A program made the translations under genes and the position numbers. Positions 24,058-37,018 of a stretch of DNA of 64,000 bases are shown here, in pieces. Source of the stretch: Cephalotus follicularis (Eukaryota; Streptophyta; Magnoliopsida; Oxalidales; Cephalotaceae). Where the stretch lies: assembly GCA_001972305.1 (NCBI GenBank), contig BDDD01002950.1, positions 193,247-257,246 of the forward strand. Direction: 5' to 3'. Positions within the stretch are counted from its first letter, which is position 1. Every line of letters starts with the position of its first letter. The notes under the pieces are model-generated. The model was not told where the DNA came from. It searched no databases and saw nothing but the letters and a program-made list of their open reading frames with translations.

Positions 24058-25218
24058 TCACTGTGAGGGTCCTGCTGGAGAACCACTACCACTCGCTGGC
24101 CCAGTAGGTGTTGTCGCTGTTCCCCTCGGGCAATCCCACACTGAGTGACCCGCCGTGCCACACCTCAAACATAACCCTTTCTTTGCCCAACAATCTTTCT
24201 GCTGGTGACTTGCATGACCACAGTGGAAGCAAACCCCAGTCCTCGAATCACTCCCATGACTAGGAGCACCCTGTGAAGCTGTCTGCTGAGATCTACTCCT
24301 CGGAGACTTCGATGGGGAACCACTGCCCTACCATTTTGATGATGCCGACCTAGACTTATTAGATGTCTGCTTGCTCTGTTGTGCTCGGGCTCTCTCGTCC
24401 TGGTTCTCATTCAACACACTCTCCATCAACCTCGCTTTCTGGGCGACCTCCACAAAGGTACCCAGCTCCATAACTCTGATCCGAGACCGAAGATCCGGTC
24501 GCAGACCTCTCAAAAATCTCCGAATCTTCTTTTCTTCATCTGCCACTAGATAGGATGAATGTATGGCAAGCTCCACAAATCTGGCCTGGTACTCGGCCAC
24601 GGTTATTTCACCCTGAAGTAGCTCTAAGAGCTCCGTCTCTCTCCGCTCACGCTCTATGCGTGGCCTATAAGCCGCTAGAAACTCCTCTTGAAACCCCTCC
24701 CAAGTGCTACTGACTCCAGTATCTTCCTATTTAGCTTTGACCATCTCCAACCAGTGCATGGCCTCTCCCCACAATCGATACACGACAAACCTCTGTTTCT
24801 GCCTGTCGGTGCATTCCATCAGTTCGAAGATTTTCTCTAGATCCTGTAGCCACCTCTCAGCAATAGTGGCATGAAGCTCCCCTCTGAAACTGGGTGGATT
24901 CTGTCTCATGAATCTCTCAAGGTTCCTTCCGAACCGATTACCATCATCATGTACACCGTAGGCAGGAGCCACCTGCTGAGCCTGAGCCTGAGCATACAAC
25001 CTCCGCATCTCTTCCATGTCCGCCGCATTGGCAGCCATTTGTTGCTGATTAGCAGCTATCTACTGTTGGATGTAGTCAGTGATGCGGTCCATCGGATCTC
25101 TCACTTTAGGCGCTGCCTTCGGTGGAACATTATTCATCAGATCTCCCCCAAAATTTACACCCTCGGGAACATCCTCATCTACAACCCTACGCCTTCCGCG
25201 TCTTCTTCGACAGTGCAT
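24058..25218 (-). pseudogene. Gag of the Tekay chromovirus
   Basis: Likely starts at ATG 25218 (basic N-terminus MHCRRRRGRRR). The capsid domain spans about 24330-25040 (QNPPSFRG, WLQDLEKIFELMECTD, then FLRGLRPDLRSRI). Two CCHC zinc knuckles follow in the same frame near 24130-24235 (CFHCGHASHQQKDC and CLRCGTAGHSVWDC). TAG stops at 25060-25062, 24727-24729 and 24328-24330 and a TGA at 24058-24060 interrupt the frame. Nucleic-acid binding and particle assembly would be its role. Confidence 0.85.
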
Positions 25219-25319
25219 CTTGTTCCCTATATGGAAAAATGTCATTAGCCACCATCACAAGGAAACAATTTGTTAATTGCCAAGGATAACATCCTAGCTA
25301 AGCATATAAATGGATACAT

Positions 25320-25331
25320 GCTCTAATACCA
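25320..25331 (-). other. Primer-binding site, tRNA-iMet type
   Basis: On the minus strand TGGTATTAGAGC lies four bases inside the 5' LTR end (25336), with one mismatch (C to T) to the initiator tRNA site. Confidence 0.8.
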
Positions 25332-25335
25332 TGTC

Positions 25336-27884
25336 TGTCACACCCCGTTCCCATTGACAACATATATCATGGCAATCTAACATACATTCAGCTTATACAA
25401 ACTGCGGTAAAATTTCAAACTTTGATTAAACATCAAATTTGCAGAAGCATTTTAACGATAAGCCCAAAGTAACCAGAACCATGCACCCCATACCGCATGA
25501 TTCCCACATACATTAACCGTAAAGCATTGTTAAAAAGCCCATAAACGGAGCGTGATCCAAGGGTTCTCATTAATTCAAAGCATAAATTACTTTTGAAAAT
25601 ACAAAATTACATTAAGGAAAATCCCGGGCGTTACATCCACCCCTCCTTCAAGGAATTTCATCCTCGAAATTAAAACGATACTAAAACAAATGAGGATAAC
25701 ACTCTCTCACTTCCTCCTCGCGTTCCCAAGTCGCCTCATCGGGTCGATGGAACTGCCACTGAACCTTTATCATAGGAATGGTTCGGTTCCTCAATACCTA
25801 CGTCTTCCAATCCAAAATTTGAACCGGTAACTCCTCGCGAGAAAGATCATCTTGCACAGGAACTGAATCATAATTCAAGACTTGTGATGGGTCTCGAATA
25901 TATCTCCTCAGCATCGACACGTGGAAGACATCATGCATATTTGACAGTGCAGGAGGCAAAGTAAGCTGATAAGCCACCTCCCCAACCCTCTCTAAGATCT
26001 CGAAAGGACAAATGTAGCGCAGAGCTAACTTGCCCTTCCTCTCAAATCTCTATACGCCCTTCCATGGAGAAACCTTCAGAAACACATGATCACCAACGTC
26101 GAAGGTCAGAGACCTCCTCTTGACGTTATCCACATAGCTCTTCTGCCCTAAACCCCTATGTCACAGTGAATGATGTCACAATATCGCAATTCACGGTTTC
26201 AAACAAGTCCAAAGGACTACACAATGCTCGGTTCACGGTGGGTACGAAGAACGTCGCCAACTCCTAGCCCCAACGTTGTACTCCTTTCATCGGACCCGAC
26301 TCCGGACGGCACAAAGCAGGTCACGGTACAGTGAGTCACCCAGCCAACTCCCGGCACCTGAGTCAACCCGACCACTAGTCATCGCAGGAATCTCCGCCAC
26401 GCAACTAGTACGGGCACAATCACAATCACAATCAACATTCACAGTCAAACACAAACACAATCATCTCGATGCTCAAAAAAGTTTTCCAAGTAATTTATAA
26501 AACAAAATACTTGAAAACAACCTCATTTTCACGATGTCACGGTTCTCGGTTCTCAATATCACAAAACTCGATTCACGGTGTTTTGGAAGCCATTTTCACG
26601 ATCTTTCGAAAATATATATTTTCTCAACATACATTTTCGTGTAAAGTAATGATTTATAATAATCAAGAATGCACTTCCAAAAAGATGTTATAACAGTTCA
26701 CAATCAGTTTATAAAACTTTGCAAGGTAGTTTATCATGGCACACGGTGCATACACATGCTCATAATGTAATCAGACCCTAACAGTCGGCTGTCTCTCACT
26801 GACAGTCGGCTGTTTTCCTTCAACAGTCAGCTGCCCTAACACTAGCAGTCAGCTGCCCTCACTCGACAGTCGACTGTTCATGTCCAACAGTCGGTTACTG
26901 GCCTATAGCAGTCGGCTAGACAAACCTCTGCAGGTGCCTCTCAGTAAAACACATGGACAGTCGACTGGCTCCCAAGCTCATTCGGTTGGATCCATTGAGT
27001 AGTCGACTGTTCATACTGAACAGTCGGCTGGCGCACTCGAACAGTCGCCTATCCCAGTGGACAGTCGGCTGGATTATGCAGAGAGCATGGAAAATAACAA
27101 CAAAACAGCCACAAATCACAAGACAACCCATTACAAACAGAGCAATGATACCATAACACCAAATTTATGCTCATAACACATTACACAACATGCATTTCAT
27201 CTTATGGACCGTTTTAGAACCGAACTTAAAACAGAAATACAACTTCCCCCTACCTTAGAACTCCAAGTTAGGAGTTGCAATCCACCTCTTTAAGTCCAAA
27301 TCTGTGGCCATTGCATCCCCAAAACTCGGCCAGCAACCCCAACAGAACCGGTTCTCACCACTGGTCCAAGCTTCCAAAACCACAGCTCAACACAAAGCTC
27401 CTGGGATTCACAACACATACACTTCCTCCTCTTTCTCTCTCACTTTGATTCTCTCTTCTCCTCTATGTGAAGGCGGTGAAGATTGGAGGAAGAAAATGCG
27501 TCTCTCATGGAGGAAAACACAGTTCTCTCTCTCTCTTTCCGACACCCACATAAAAACACACCCACTGCTGCCAACAGTCTGACGCGCACGTTATGCTGCC
27601 AGACCTGTCGACAGTCGACTGCCTCTACCTGGCAGTCGGCTGACTTTGCCGACACACCTCCAGCCGGCTGCTTCCCACAGTAGTTGGCTGGTTCCCTCAC
27701 CAAGGGGGTCTAGTCGGCTGCCTCCTCCCGGCAGTCGGCTGCCCACCCTGCACAACACTCACCTCACGATATCTCCTGCAACTTTTCAACACACAAAAGA
27801 GGAAAATCACTGTTCTCATTAATTCAAAGCGTAAATTAAATTGAAAAATAAAACATTACATTAAGGAAAATCCCGGGCGTTACA
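25336..27884 (-). repeat. 5' LTR of the Tekay chromovirus, chimeric
   Basis: 2549 bp. Segment 25336-25564 matches 18312-18540 and segment 26148-27884 matches about 18853-20566 of the 3' LTR, both at roughly 8-10 percent divergence. Between them the expected 312 bp (18541-18852) are missing and 583 bp from pol end, polypurine tract and LTR start are present instead. It carries the same CAGTCGGCTG-like array (26780-27070, 27600-27750). Confidence 0.85.
25565..26147 (-). repeat. 583-bp copy of pol end inside the 5' LTR
   Basis: Matches 20496-21078 base for base except for two substitutions that I could find (in the region corresponding to 20950-20960). It contains the chromodomain-like tail, both of its TAG stops, the polypurine tract and the first 71 bp of the LTR. 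Junctions show short shared sequence: GGT at 25562-25564 and TGCC at 26144-26147. Confidence 0.9.
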
Positions 27885-27889
27885 TAAAT

Positions 27890-30800
27890 CCTTTGTCTTT
27901 ATGTCTTGAGCCTTAAACGTTGTCATGTTTTCTATTGTAAAGTGCCGACACTTTTGTCAAACCGCCGACACTTTCGTGTGTAATTTCCTTGTTTTTGAAT
28001 TGTAAGACATCGACCCTTTTATGTAAGGAAGAAGGGCTTAAGCGCCGATGCTTTTGTATAACTGTCGACTCTTTAGTCGTCTTTTCCATTTTTGTTTTGG
28101 ACGGTGGTTTGTTTTTGGAAAAGAGGATTCTTTCCATTTTTTCTTATCCGATTTTCCATGTACGTTTGTGTGTGTTCGGCATATATGGAAAGCATTAGTC
28201 TTGCATGATTTCATCAATTAAAACAACACGTTTTCTCATTGTTTTAAAAGCCATCATCTGCATTGTTCTTCAAACAACACAACCACTTTCTCTCTTTTGT
28301 TCTTCATTGTTTTGGCATCAACTGAAGGTAATTTCTGAACATAAACTTTAGTTTTCGATATATATTACCGTTTTTGATCATTAGATTATTCTAGAATCTG
28401 CAAGAAATTATTTTAATCATGAAATCTGTTAAGCTCTATTTTGAAATGTTTTCGGCCATTTCAAACTGTAAGTTTAATGTCTATGCATACCAGTTGCTAT
28501 ACTGGTGTTTTAATCAAAGAAATCGTGTTTTAATACATACCACCAACTGTTTATAATTTGTAAAAGGAATTTAGTTAATAATTTTTGATAAATTGATCGG
28601 ATGTTTTTAAAGTTTTGTAAAGACAAAGAAAATATGTTTTAACAATCACTATTGCTTCATGGAACCTGTATATGAGTATGTTTTTGCATAAGGATGTTGT
28701 ACTAGTACTTTGCAAACATAGAGGACATGTTTTACAACTCGCATACTACTGTTTTATGGATGGATGTTTAAGAAAAACTTGGTTTTCTACAACTGTTTTC
28801 ATGTTTTCGCCTATAAGCGCTGACGCTTTCGTTTTAACTGTCGACGCTTATGTGTAGAAAATTTGTTTTGTTTGTCGTTAATTTCTAGATTTTGTCAACG
28901 TTTTAGTCAAAACCGCCGACGCTTAGTTTAAAGCGCCGACGCTTTCCTTTGTAAAATGACATGTTTTTCTTAAACATTTCTTCATGTTTTAACATTAAGT
29001 GTCGTCCCTTTTGATTTAACTGTCGACTCTTTGGCATACATGTATAACTGTTTTACTTTTACATGGGTTCTAAGCATCGAGTGTTTGGTTGTTCATAGCG
29101 ACGCTTAAGGTCTCAAACGTCGACGCTATAGTTTGAACGTTGATGCTTTTGGACGTATGTGCTGGCATTTTTTTGTTTTGGCAGCTTGTGCTTATTTGTG
29201 TATTTGGTTTGGTTGATCTGTCTAGGTTTTGGATAATTCCTGTGTTGGAGGTTAAGGTGATTCAGTAGTGTGATTTTCATTCGTTTGTAGATTGTTTAGT
29301 TTTGAGCGGCTAAGGTACAGATTCTATCATTCTTTGGCTATCTGATTTTATTGAAACAATCAAATTTCACTTTTATGATTAATGTATGGATACTTTCGTT
29401 CTTGGATACTCCCTTCGATTTTATTTGAATAAAGTTAATTTTACTGTTTAATGATTACGGGTATTCTTCTTTCTTGGATATCTTCCTGATTTTATTTGAG
29501 AAGATTTTTGTTTGATGTTCTATATGGATATTCCTTTCTTGGTTTATTCTTTCGATTTTAATTTGAATCTGATTATTTTTTTTAAGTACGGATAACTCTT
29601 TCTTTGATACCCTTCTATTGGTTGGTTAAAGAATAAAATTCAATTTTATTTTATTTTTCGGAGACATCCTTTCTTTGATACTCTTCTTGGTTTTATTGGA
29701 GTAAAACATTATTGTGAATAATGTACCGATATTTGTTTTGATGTGATTTTATGAAATAAATTCTGCTTTGTTACATGTATGGATTTTTCGTTATCGGATA
29801 TTGATTTTTGATGTTATAAATCTGTCATTACTGATTTTATGAACTGAACATGGTTTTCACAATCGAAAATATGTAAACGAGCATGGTTCTCACTATCAAG
29901 AATATGTTGTTTTGACAAGGCTTCCACTCTTGAAAGTATGTTATTTTCATATACAGATAAGATTTTGATTTCAAAAATGTTTCAGAAATTGTTTAGAAAA
30001 TATGTTTATAAATTGTTTTAGAACAAACAGTAAAATCATTATTTTTGAAAAACTGAGAATACTTTTGTTTCCTACCTATGGAGGTACCATAGGCATGTCG
30101 TAGGCCTGGCACGGGGACATGACACTTCCGTAGTAGTGTGTTTAGTCTACGGCGTCTCTTAATATATTATGATAGGATATGGCCAACTGAGGCGTATGGA
30201 TCGATTCTAGTTTTTGTCAGATACAGATTTTGGGATTGATTGTGTAGTGTCGTACACGTCTTTCCGTCAGAGCATGTGGGCTTTGCAAACCCCTTGCATA
30301 TATATATATATATAAAACATATATTGCATCTCTCAGTATAAACATGGATTTGGGAAAGTTTGAAAACTGATATGATTTGATGCTGATTGTGAATCTATAT
30401 ATGTATATGCATACCGTTTTAATTGCATGGTTTGGATTATTCATCAATTGTTTTTGTTTTTTTGTGAAAGATTTGTATTGCTTTCGTAAACTGTTTTACT
30501 TCGCTTCGTAAACTGTTTGTAAATTGTTTTGTTTCGCTTTGTTTTGCAAAATGTTTTATGTTTGCTGTTAAAAAGAATTATTTAAAAGTTACTACCTTCG
30601 CTTTTATCGGTTATTATGTTTTCGTAGACTTATCAGTATTGTTTTGCAAAATGTTCTATTTTGGTTTGTACACTGTTTTGATTCGTATACTATTCCATTT
30701 TGTTTCGTAATAGTTTTGTTTCGTATTCGTAAACTGTTTCATTCGTAAATTGTTTTATGATTCTATATCCGTTCTGAGGTTTGCTTAGCCGCGTTTTTGT

Positions 30801-31173
30801 TTCCATGCGGCAGGTTATCTGGAGCTTTCGGGAAATTGTGGGATGAGAGGAACACCTATGGCTTGAGGATTTCATAGGGTTCAATTCTTTTAGTAATGCT
30901 ATGTTTATCGGATTATGATTTTCAGACTATGTTATGAATATGTTTAGAACATCACATTTTAACTTGGAGATTTAGTTGATTATAAACAAAACTTGATTTT
31001 TGAACATGAGATTTTCTTTTATCAGATTAAATTGGAGACTTAATTATGGTTTTGATGACAGGTAAAGATAAGACTAACATGTTTTGATATATTTCGATTA
31101 GTTCAGTTTTGTGTGACATACCGATCCCGAATCGGGGGTGTGACATTTCCGGTTCCGGATTGGGGGTGTTACA
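27890..31173 (+). repeat. 3' LTR of the gag-only element, main part
   Basis: Resumes the LTR interrupted at 18311 and ends GGGTGTTACA at 31173, followed by the duplication ATTCA. It contains the GCCGACGCTTT-type motif array at 27940-29160. Confidence 0.88.
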
Positions 31174-31178
31174 ATTCA

Positions 31179-31740
31179 CTTATACACTATGTTCATTAAT
31201 ATAATGCAATACATTTCAAGAGGAAATAAAATATTCAAGAGGAATATTAATATTATTTCGCTAATATTTAATTGCATTATTCTTTTCGTTCACTCAACCA
31301 AATCACATGGAAGAGCCATGAGATTAAATGTAGTGAGAGATTACATTAAGGGACACTAGATTTTAATTAATTTAGTGGGTGTTGCATTTCCGGTCAACCA
31401 TTAGTAAAACCGACGATTCATTAAATATTAAATTGTTTACGTGTTTATTCATTAAATATGTTGGTTATATTTTTTGAATTTCTTATCATTGTTGGTAGGA
31501 TTTGGGACTAGATCTAGCTTTTTGGTTTCTTTCATGGATGATTTAATTTCATTATTGTGCTTGGAATTCATATGGTCTATTATAAGGCTGCCTACATCCG
31601 CCATATTAATTTTCTTTTTCTTAATTTTATTCGTGGTAGAATAGAAATCTCTTCTCCCTCTCTTGTATATCTTTTTCTCTTTATTCTGTACATCCAATGT
31701 AAGTTTCTAGAAAAGAAGCAATAGAGATTGAAGATAGGAT
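31179..31740. other. AT-rich flank, no gene
   Basis: Target-side DNA right of the gag-only element. An inverted repeat (ATAATGCAAT near 31201, ATTGCATTAT near 31262) could be a small palindromic element, but no duplication was found. No coding signal. Confidence 0.35.
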
Positions 31741-32640
31741 CAAGAAGATTACAAGACCAATTGAAGACCATCTATGCATGGTAGCATTTGTAATAATCTA
31801 ATTTAAATTAGTACACCTAGGGCACCATGTGATCACGTTGGCTCACGTGGTCACTAATAGTTTCAGTCCCAAGTTAGGCCACTTTTAGGGTGCATGAGAT
31901 GGATGTTTTCTTTTTCCAAACAATCCAAACATGTCCAAGCATGTAAGCCGTACCAAAGGGATTGGAAGATAAAAATGAATCTTAGAAAACGGCTTGGCTA
32001 ATATAAAACTTATTGAGACCAACAAATTCCTCAAAACTTGAAATAATAAGTCCATAAGCGGTGGGGCATATGGCTGCCCTACCGTTGGCCTTCCATCATC
32101 TTCGTTGGATGGTGTGGACATATTAGGGATGACACTGTAAAATCAGAGGTCCCCCTTATGACCATTTCTATTCAATTTCAATACAGGGGTTGTACGGAAA
32201 GGAAATGACTTTGTTTTGGCATAAGGACATCAATACGTGTGGGTGCTTCAGGACAAGTTAATTTCCTTGAGGATTGTGGGTTTCACTTATACCGGGACCA
32301 TATTATTGGCACACTATAAGTGGGACTATATGGGCCGACAGGCCGAATCTTGTATCGGATCTTACACCAAGGGCAAGAGGTCCTGAATGTAAATTGGTAT
32401 ACATACCTACCTATTCAAGTATTATAGTTTGCGCAGAGAAAGTCGGGACCATAGTATGCTGGATAGATTTTGATCCCCACTAGGAGGCAAGAGGCTTCCC
32501 GAGTTCCACATAGGAGGTGTGTAATACAATTAGAATAGTGGGAGGAGCCATAATTACTAAAGGCCAAGGATCATGGTAATAACATAAATTGGAATAATCT
32601 TCTAATACTTCTCTCATATTTTCTCTAAATAGGTTGTTAG
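31741..32640 (+). repeat. Copia element D, 5' LTR and leader remnant
   Basis: Inverted counterpart of 8851-9720 upstream of element E, with several collinear blocks. Its position directly before copia gag remnants identifies it as LTR/leader. Termini and primer site were not resolved. Confidence 0.5.
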
Positions 32641-35082
32641 ACATACTCAATCTTACTTAATTGGTAGTCAACACCACACAAATATGTTTAATGGTCCAAT
32701 ATCATGTAATGGAAGTGTTAGGTACGCTTGATACTCATGAGCATGAGAGAGGCTCGTGTGATGACTGAATATTCCCAACCCTTCATGCAAACATGTCAAA
32801 GAGTGATAAGACCAAGGAGGTCAAATGGTTGTATGAATTATGAGCACATATGGAAACCTTAAGGGTCATCCTTACACAACTGAGAGAGTTGTTTAGCTCT
32901 AAAGGAGGCAGATTTAGTATGTGGTAGGACTGAATCAACCATGCTCATACTTTTATCTTTTTGTGGGACAACATCTTAGGGGTATAGATCATGGAATCAT
33001 GCTCCAAAGGCAATGAGCCTTACAAGATAAAAGGGTAGCGCACAAGAAGTGCTTAGCGATGCCATTAATGAAAGGATCACAAGAAGAATGCTTGATGTGG
33101 GAAGCAAGGCATTAAAAAGGAGAACTGTAAAAGTTCCTTAAATCCACAGGTGAAAGTACCTCGGTGTAAGATGCTTCCAGTTTTCCTTACTGGCTTATAA
33201 TGTAAGTTGAACTTGAGTATGGGACTCAAGTTACGACACTAACATTGGAATCTCTAAGCAAGGAGCTATGAGAAGCTAGGCAACAAGGAGCTGTTAAAGC
33301 TGTGGATATATGCCATGGTGATGAATCAGGGGATTCATACCGTTTGGATAGGCGTAATGAATTGTATTGCAAATGGATATAAACTTTAACGGGATCTAAA
33401 TTTTAACCATTGCATTAACAATTCAAATAAGGAACAAAATAATAAAAGATTAAGAGAGATAATGGGACTTTCTCTCTGAATGGACATCCCTTGGAAAAAC
33501 CATATGGGAATGGTATATCCATACAGAGCATATGGATTTTGTGGAAAAGGTCTAGTCCATGACATCTTTCATACATCTTCCTATCTCCTTATGGGTTATG
33601 CATTGCACAGGGCAATACATATCCAAATCCTGATTCCTTAAAATTCGTCCCCTCCGATATCATGAGGTTATCATATGATCAAGGAGATCATACATGGAGG
33701 AAACCCAGCCTAAACCAAGAGGGTTAAAGGTTATCCTGCTTGTATTAGAAAGGGGGAGACCTTCTAAGCTGGAGGCATGAACAGATGATTTTCGGTTTGT
33801 GGGATATCTTGAGATGAGCTTATGATATAATTTCACCATCCTAGCGAACAAAAGATTTTGTTTCGCGTATCCTAGCGAACAAGAATTTTGTGTTGCGTAC
33901 TGTATATTCCCAAAGAAGGAATACCCGGTTAGAGGAAACAATGGGAGTAAGGTATAACTAAGGAAGTTGCTACAGGGTTAAAAACCATAAGTATGATAAG
34001 GAATTAGAGGTTGAATCCTCTTAATACATAATTTGGGAAGGGATCCCATATCTGAGATGGAATCTCAGTAAGGAAATCCTCATGGGAGGATTGTATAGGC
34101 AAAGTTCTTGTCAGAGCTTGAGAGATAGGGTTTCTCGACGATAGCACTGACAAAACTTATATTGTCAATGGATGACAAGCCTATCAGCTACAAGAACCAG
34201 TGAAGGACACTAATTCCAGGGCATGGCGTGGAGCCATGATACTCGAAATGGACCCCATATGCGTCAACCGAGTGTGGAACTTGGTTTATGCACCTAAGGG
34301 TGGTTACCCATTGGTTGGATAAATATATTCAACGAGAAGATAGGATAAATGGAAAAGGTTGAAACCTTTAAAGCGTGATTAGCAATGAAAGGGTATATAA
34401 TGAAACAAGAGGTTGACTATACTTTATATCAAATATCATATGCTTAAGTCCATTTGGATAATGCAAGGTGTAAATGTCTATGGTTGACTTTAAGCAAACA
34501 TCCCATAGCTGAAACATCTTTTGGAATAGATGTGCCTTATGTCTAACGGATATAGGATAACCCAGATATCACTGTCTTGGTTAATGTACCTAAACATGGT
34601 ACATTTCATGTAAGTACAATAAACCAAGAATTTCTCTATCAAGGATTTGTGAGAGGCTTTCTACGTTTTAGAGAATGAAAATCTAAAGAGTGGATCGAGT
34701 AGATTTCTTGGGCTTTCCCAAAGCTAGTGCATCAGCAGAGAGCTGATATGGTATTGCAAAAAGGATTCCATTCATATGGCCTACTGCCGATTGGCCATGG
34801 AATTCTTCTTTCCGAGAGGATGTCTTTAGGGACATTGAGGAAAGGACACGAATGAACAAGAAACCATAATCATGGGCTATGGATTCTGTCATGTTAGTCA
34901 TACCTTGTACTAGGCTTGATATAAGACATGCCCGAGAGAGTGGCTGGTCAATTTTCAGTCATAATTCCAGTGGTTGGCACTGGAAATTGTCAATAGGGAT
35001 GATGGAAAAACTGAGAATGGCTCAGGATCCCTTCTTGACATATAGCGAATATTGTCAAAATTTGAAACTTAAGAGTTATGGG
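32641..35082 (+). pseudogene. Copia element D, decayed gag-pol
   Basis: Plus-strand copia polyprotein with many stops. Gag remnants lie around 32650-33130. A short RT remnant resembling KGYTQxEGVDY lies near 34385. The end of RT and start of RNase H (PCTRLDI, compare CTRPDV of element C) lie near 34900-34925. Reading stops at 35082, where solo LTR B is inserted, and resumes at 56959. Much of the middle of pol is deleted, since only about 2.4 kb separates gag from RNase H. Confidence 0.6.
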
Positions 35083-36965
35083 TGTTGGAACCCGGGAGGG
35101 GTCCCAATCGATTTTGGGTCTAGGATGCAAGTGTGTATAATTTTAATTTTTCAAAAACACCAGGACTGCAAGTCAAGATTCACAATTACATCTTACTACC
35201 AAAATCTATGTGCTTAGGATCTCCGTTTAATATTCAATCGAACAAAAGAAAATAGTCAAGCATACATCCACTTAACTGAAACCAATTTGGTAAACAACAA
35301 AAACATAAGATTAGGAACCATACCAACGTTGACGGCTCCATCACTTTGCCGCTACGCGCTTGTTGAAGCAACTGCCGGTTACCGGCTCCACTGCCGGTTT
35401 CTGGCTAGTTCACGAAAAAGTCAACCAAGACACCAACGGACTCCCAAAAATCCACTCGACCCATTTCTGGTGGAGACGCGCGGAGAAGCACCCCAGAACA
35501 CGGCGAACAGCGGCGGTGACTCATTGAGTTTGGACTTAGTGCGACTTGGTCAACGCGTCATTGACCAGCGATGACATATGTGATCGTCAACACCCCAACA
35601 AATGCACTGGTGGCTGAGACTCGCCGTGACTCGGCGTGGAACGCCAAGTCATGGTACACAGTGATTCGACTCAACAAAACGAATCCGGCCATAAATGCAC
35701 CGAAAATGTCGAGAAAAGCCTAAACTAGGGTCAAGGTGGGTAGAGCCAAAGATTGGCTCCACCCATGGTGACTGTAGGCGGCGGAGAGAAGCCGATAGTG
35801 GGAGACTCATAAAGCGTCGTGTTGGAAACCTGGCACGGGTTCCCAATCGATTTGGTGTGAGGACGCAAGTGTGTATAATTTTAATTTTTTAAAAACTCCA
35901 AGACTGAAAGTCATGATCGACACTTACATCTTAGTACCAAATTGAAAAGCCTAGGATGTCCGTTTAATTAACAATCAAACTAAAACAAGAATAAGCATGC
36001 AAAAAAAGAAAAACCGAACACACGTCGGTAACAATAAAAGTAAGAGCGAAGCAATCATACCAACGTTGGAGGCTCCACCACTTTGCCGCTACATGCTTGC
36101 AGTAGTAACTGCCGGTCACCGGTAACTCCGCCGGATTTTGGATAGTCCACGTAAGGTCCAATCTTGACGTCACCAAACTCAGAAAAAATATCTCCATCCA
36201 TATCTGGTGGACACCAGCCCGGAACCGCACCGGAACACAACGGCCAGAGACGACAACTCACTGAGTTCGGACATAGTGAGTCTCGGTCAACTCGTCATTG
36301 ACCGGCCTTGACATATGTGGACGCCAACACCCTGACGAACACGCTGGTGTCCGAGACTCAGCGAGACTCAGCCTGGAAATCCCAGAACAGCCGGCGATGA
36401 GTCTCGGGGTTGACTCACCGTTCTTCGTCAGCGGCCGCCAAGCCACCAAACGGATCCACACCTTCAGCCCGACATACCCATGCCAAAGACTCGTCGAGAC
36501 TCAGGCCAGAATGCCGAGCCATGATGCATAGAACACCAAGTCAACAGGGTCGACTCAGTGCGCAAAAACCCAGCCAAACACTGCCGGTAACACCTAGTCT
36601 AAGGTCGGAATAGGTAGATCAATGAAGGCTCCAACAAATGAGACCAACGTCGGTGGAAAAGAGACGCCGGAACAAGCAGCGGCGGCAGAAATGTGATTTT
36701 TCCACCAGAGAGAAACAGGGTGAAAGAGGGAGAAACGGGAGAGAGGGAGGGAAGGAGGCATACCAGGGAGGACGTACGCCACCAAATCGGCCATCGGCGC
36801 GAAGCGCCGGTCATCTTCCTCCACCGAACAGCGCCCCTGCTCTGTGCGCAAGCGTAGCGTGCTTCTCCCTCGTCCAAAATGCACGAGAGAGATTATGAAT
36901 GGGAGAGAGTGTGAGAGAGATTAAGTAAAAAAAACCGTTGACTTATTTGACTTAATTAAAATTAA

Positions 36966-37012
<47 letters not shown>

Positions 37013-37018
37013 TCTCCC
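36966..37018. repeat. (CT)n microsatellite
   Basis: Nearly perfect CT dinucleotide run inside LTR A. Confidence 0.95.

Larger units (their letters stand above)
18312..27884 (-). mobile_element. Tekay/Del chromovirus, full length but dead
   Basis: 9573-bp Ty3/gypsy element on the minus strand, nested in the 3' LTR of the gag-only element. Duplication TAAAT lies at 18307-18311 and 27885-27889. In element orientation the order is: 5' LTR 27884-25336, primer site, gag, protease, RT, RNase H, integrase, chromodomain-like tail, polypurine tract, 3' LTR 20566-18312. Domain order, the C-terminal chromodomain, the tRNA-iMet site and the long LTRs place it in the Tekay/Del lineage. The polyprotein has about ten in-frame stops and one frameshift. 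LTRs differ by roughly 8-10 percent in the stretches I compared, so it is old. Confidence 0.9.
13449..31173 (+). mobile_element. Non-autonomous gag-only Tekay-like element (TR-GAG type)
   Basis: Terminal TG...CA LTRs start TGTAATAACC and end GGGTGTTACA. The 5-bp duplication ATTCA is present at 13444-13448 and 31174-31178. The 5' LTR is 13449-16868 (3420 bp). The 3' LTR is 18200-18311 plus 27890-31173 (3396 bp), split by another element. The internal part is only 1331 bp (16869-18199): primer site, leader, gag, and then directly the last few codons of pol and the polypurine tract. Protease, RT and integrase are absent. This matches the published TR-GAG concept (LTR elements keeping gag alone). 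Mobility would depend on a related Tekay/Del element in trans. Confidence 0.85.

Noticed and set aside
25565..26147. Template switching during the founding reverse transcription as cause of the chimeric LTR
   Set aside because: The copied block is far less diverged from its source than the two LTRs are from each other and includes the source's stops, so the event is later.
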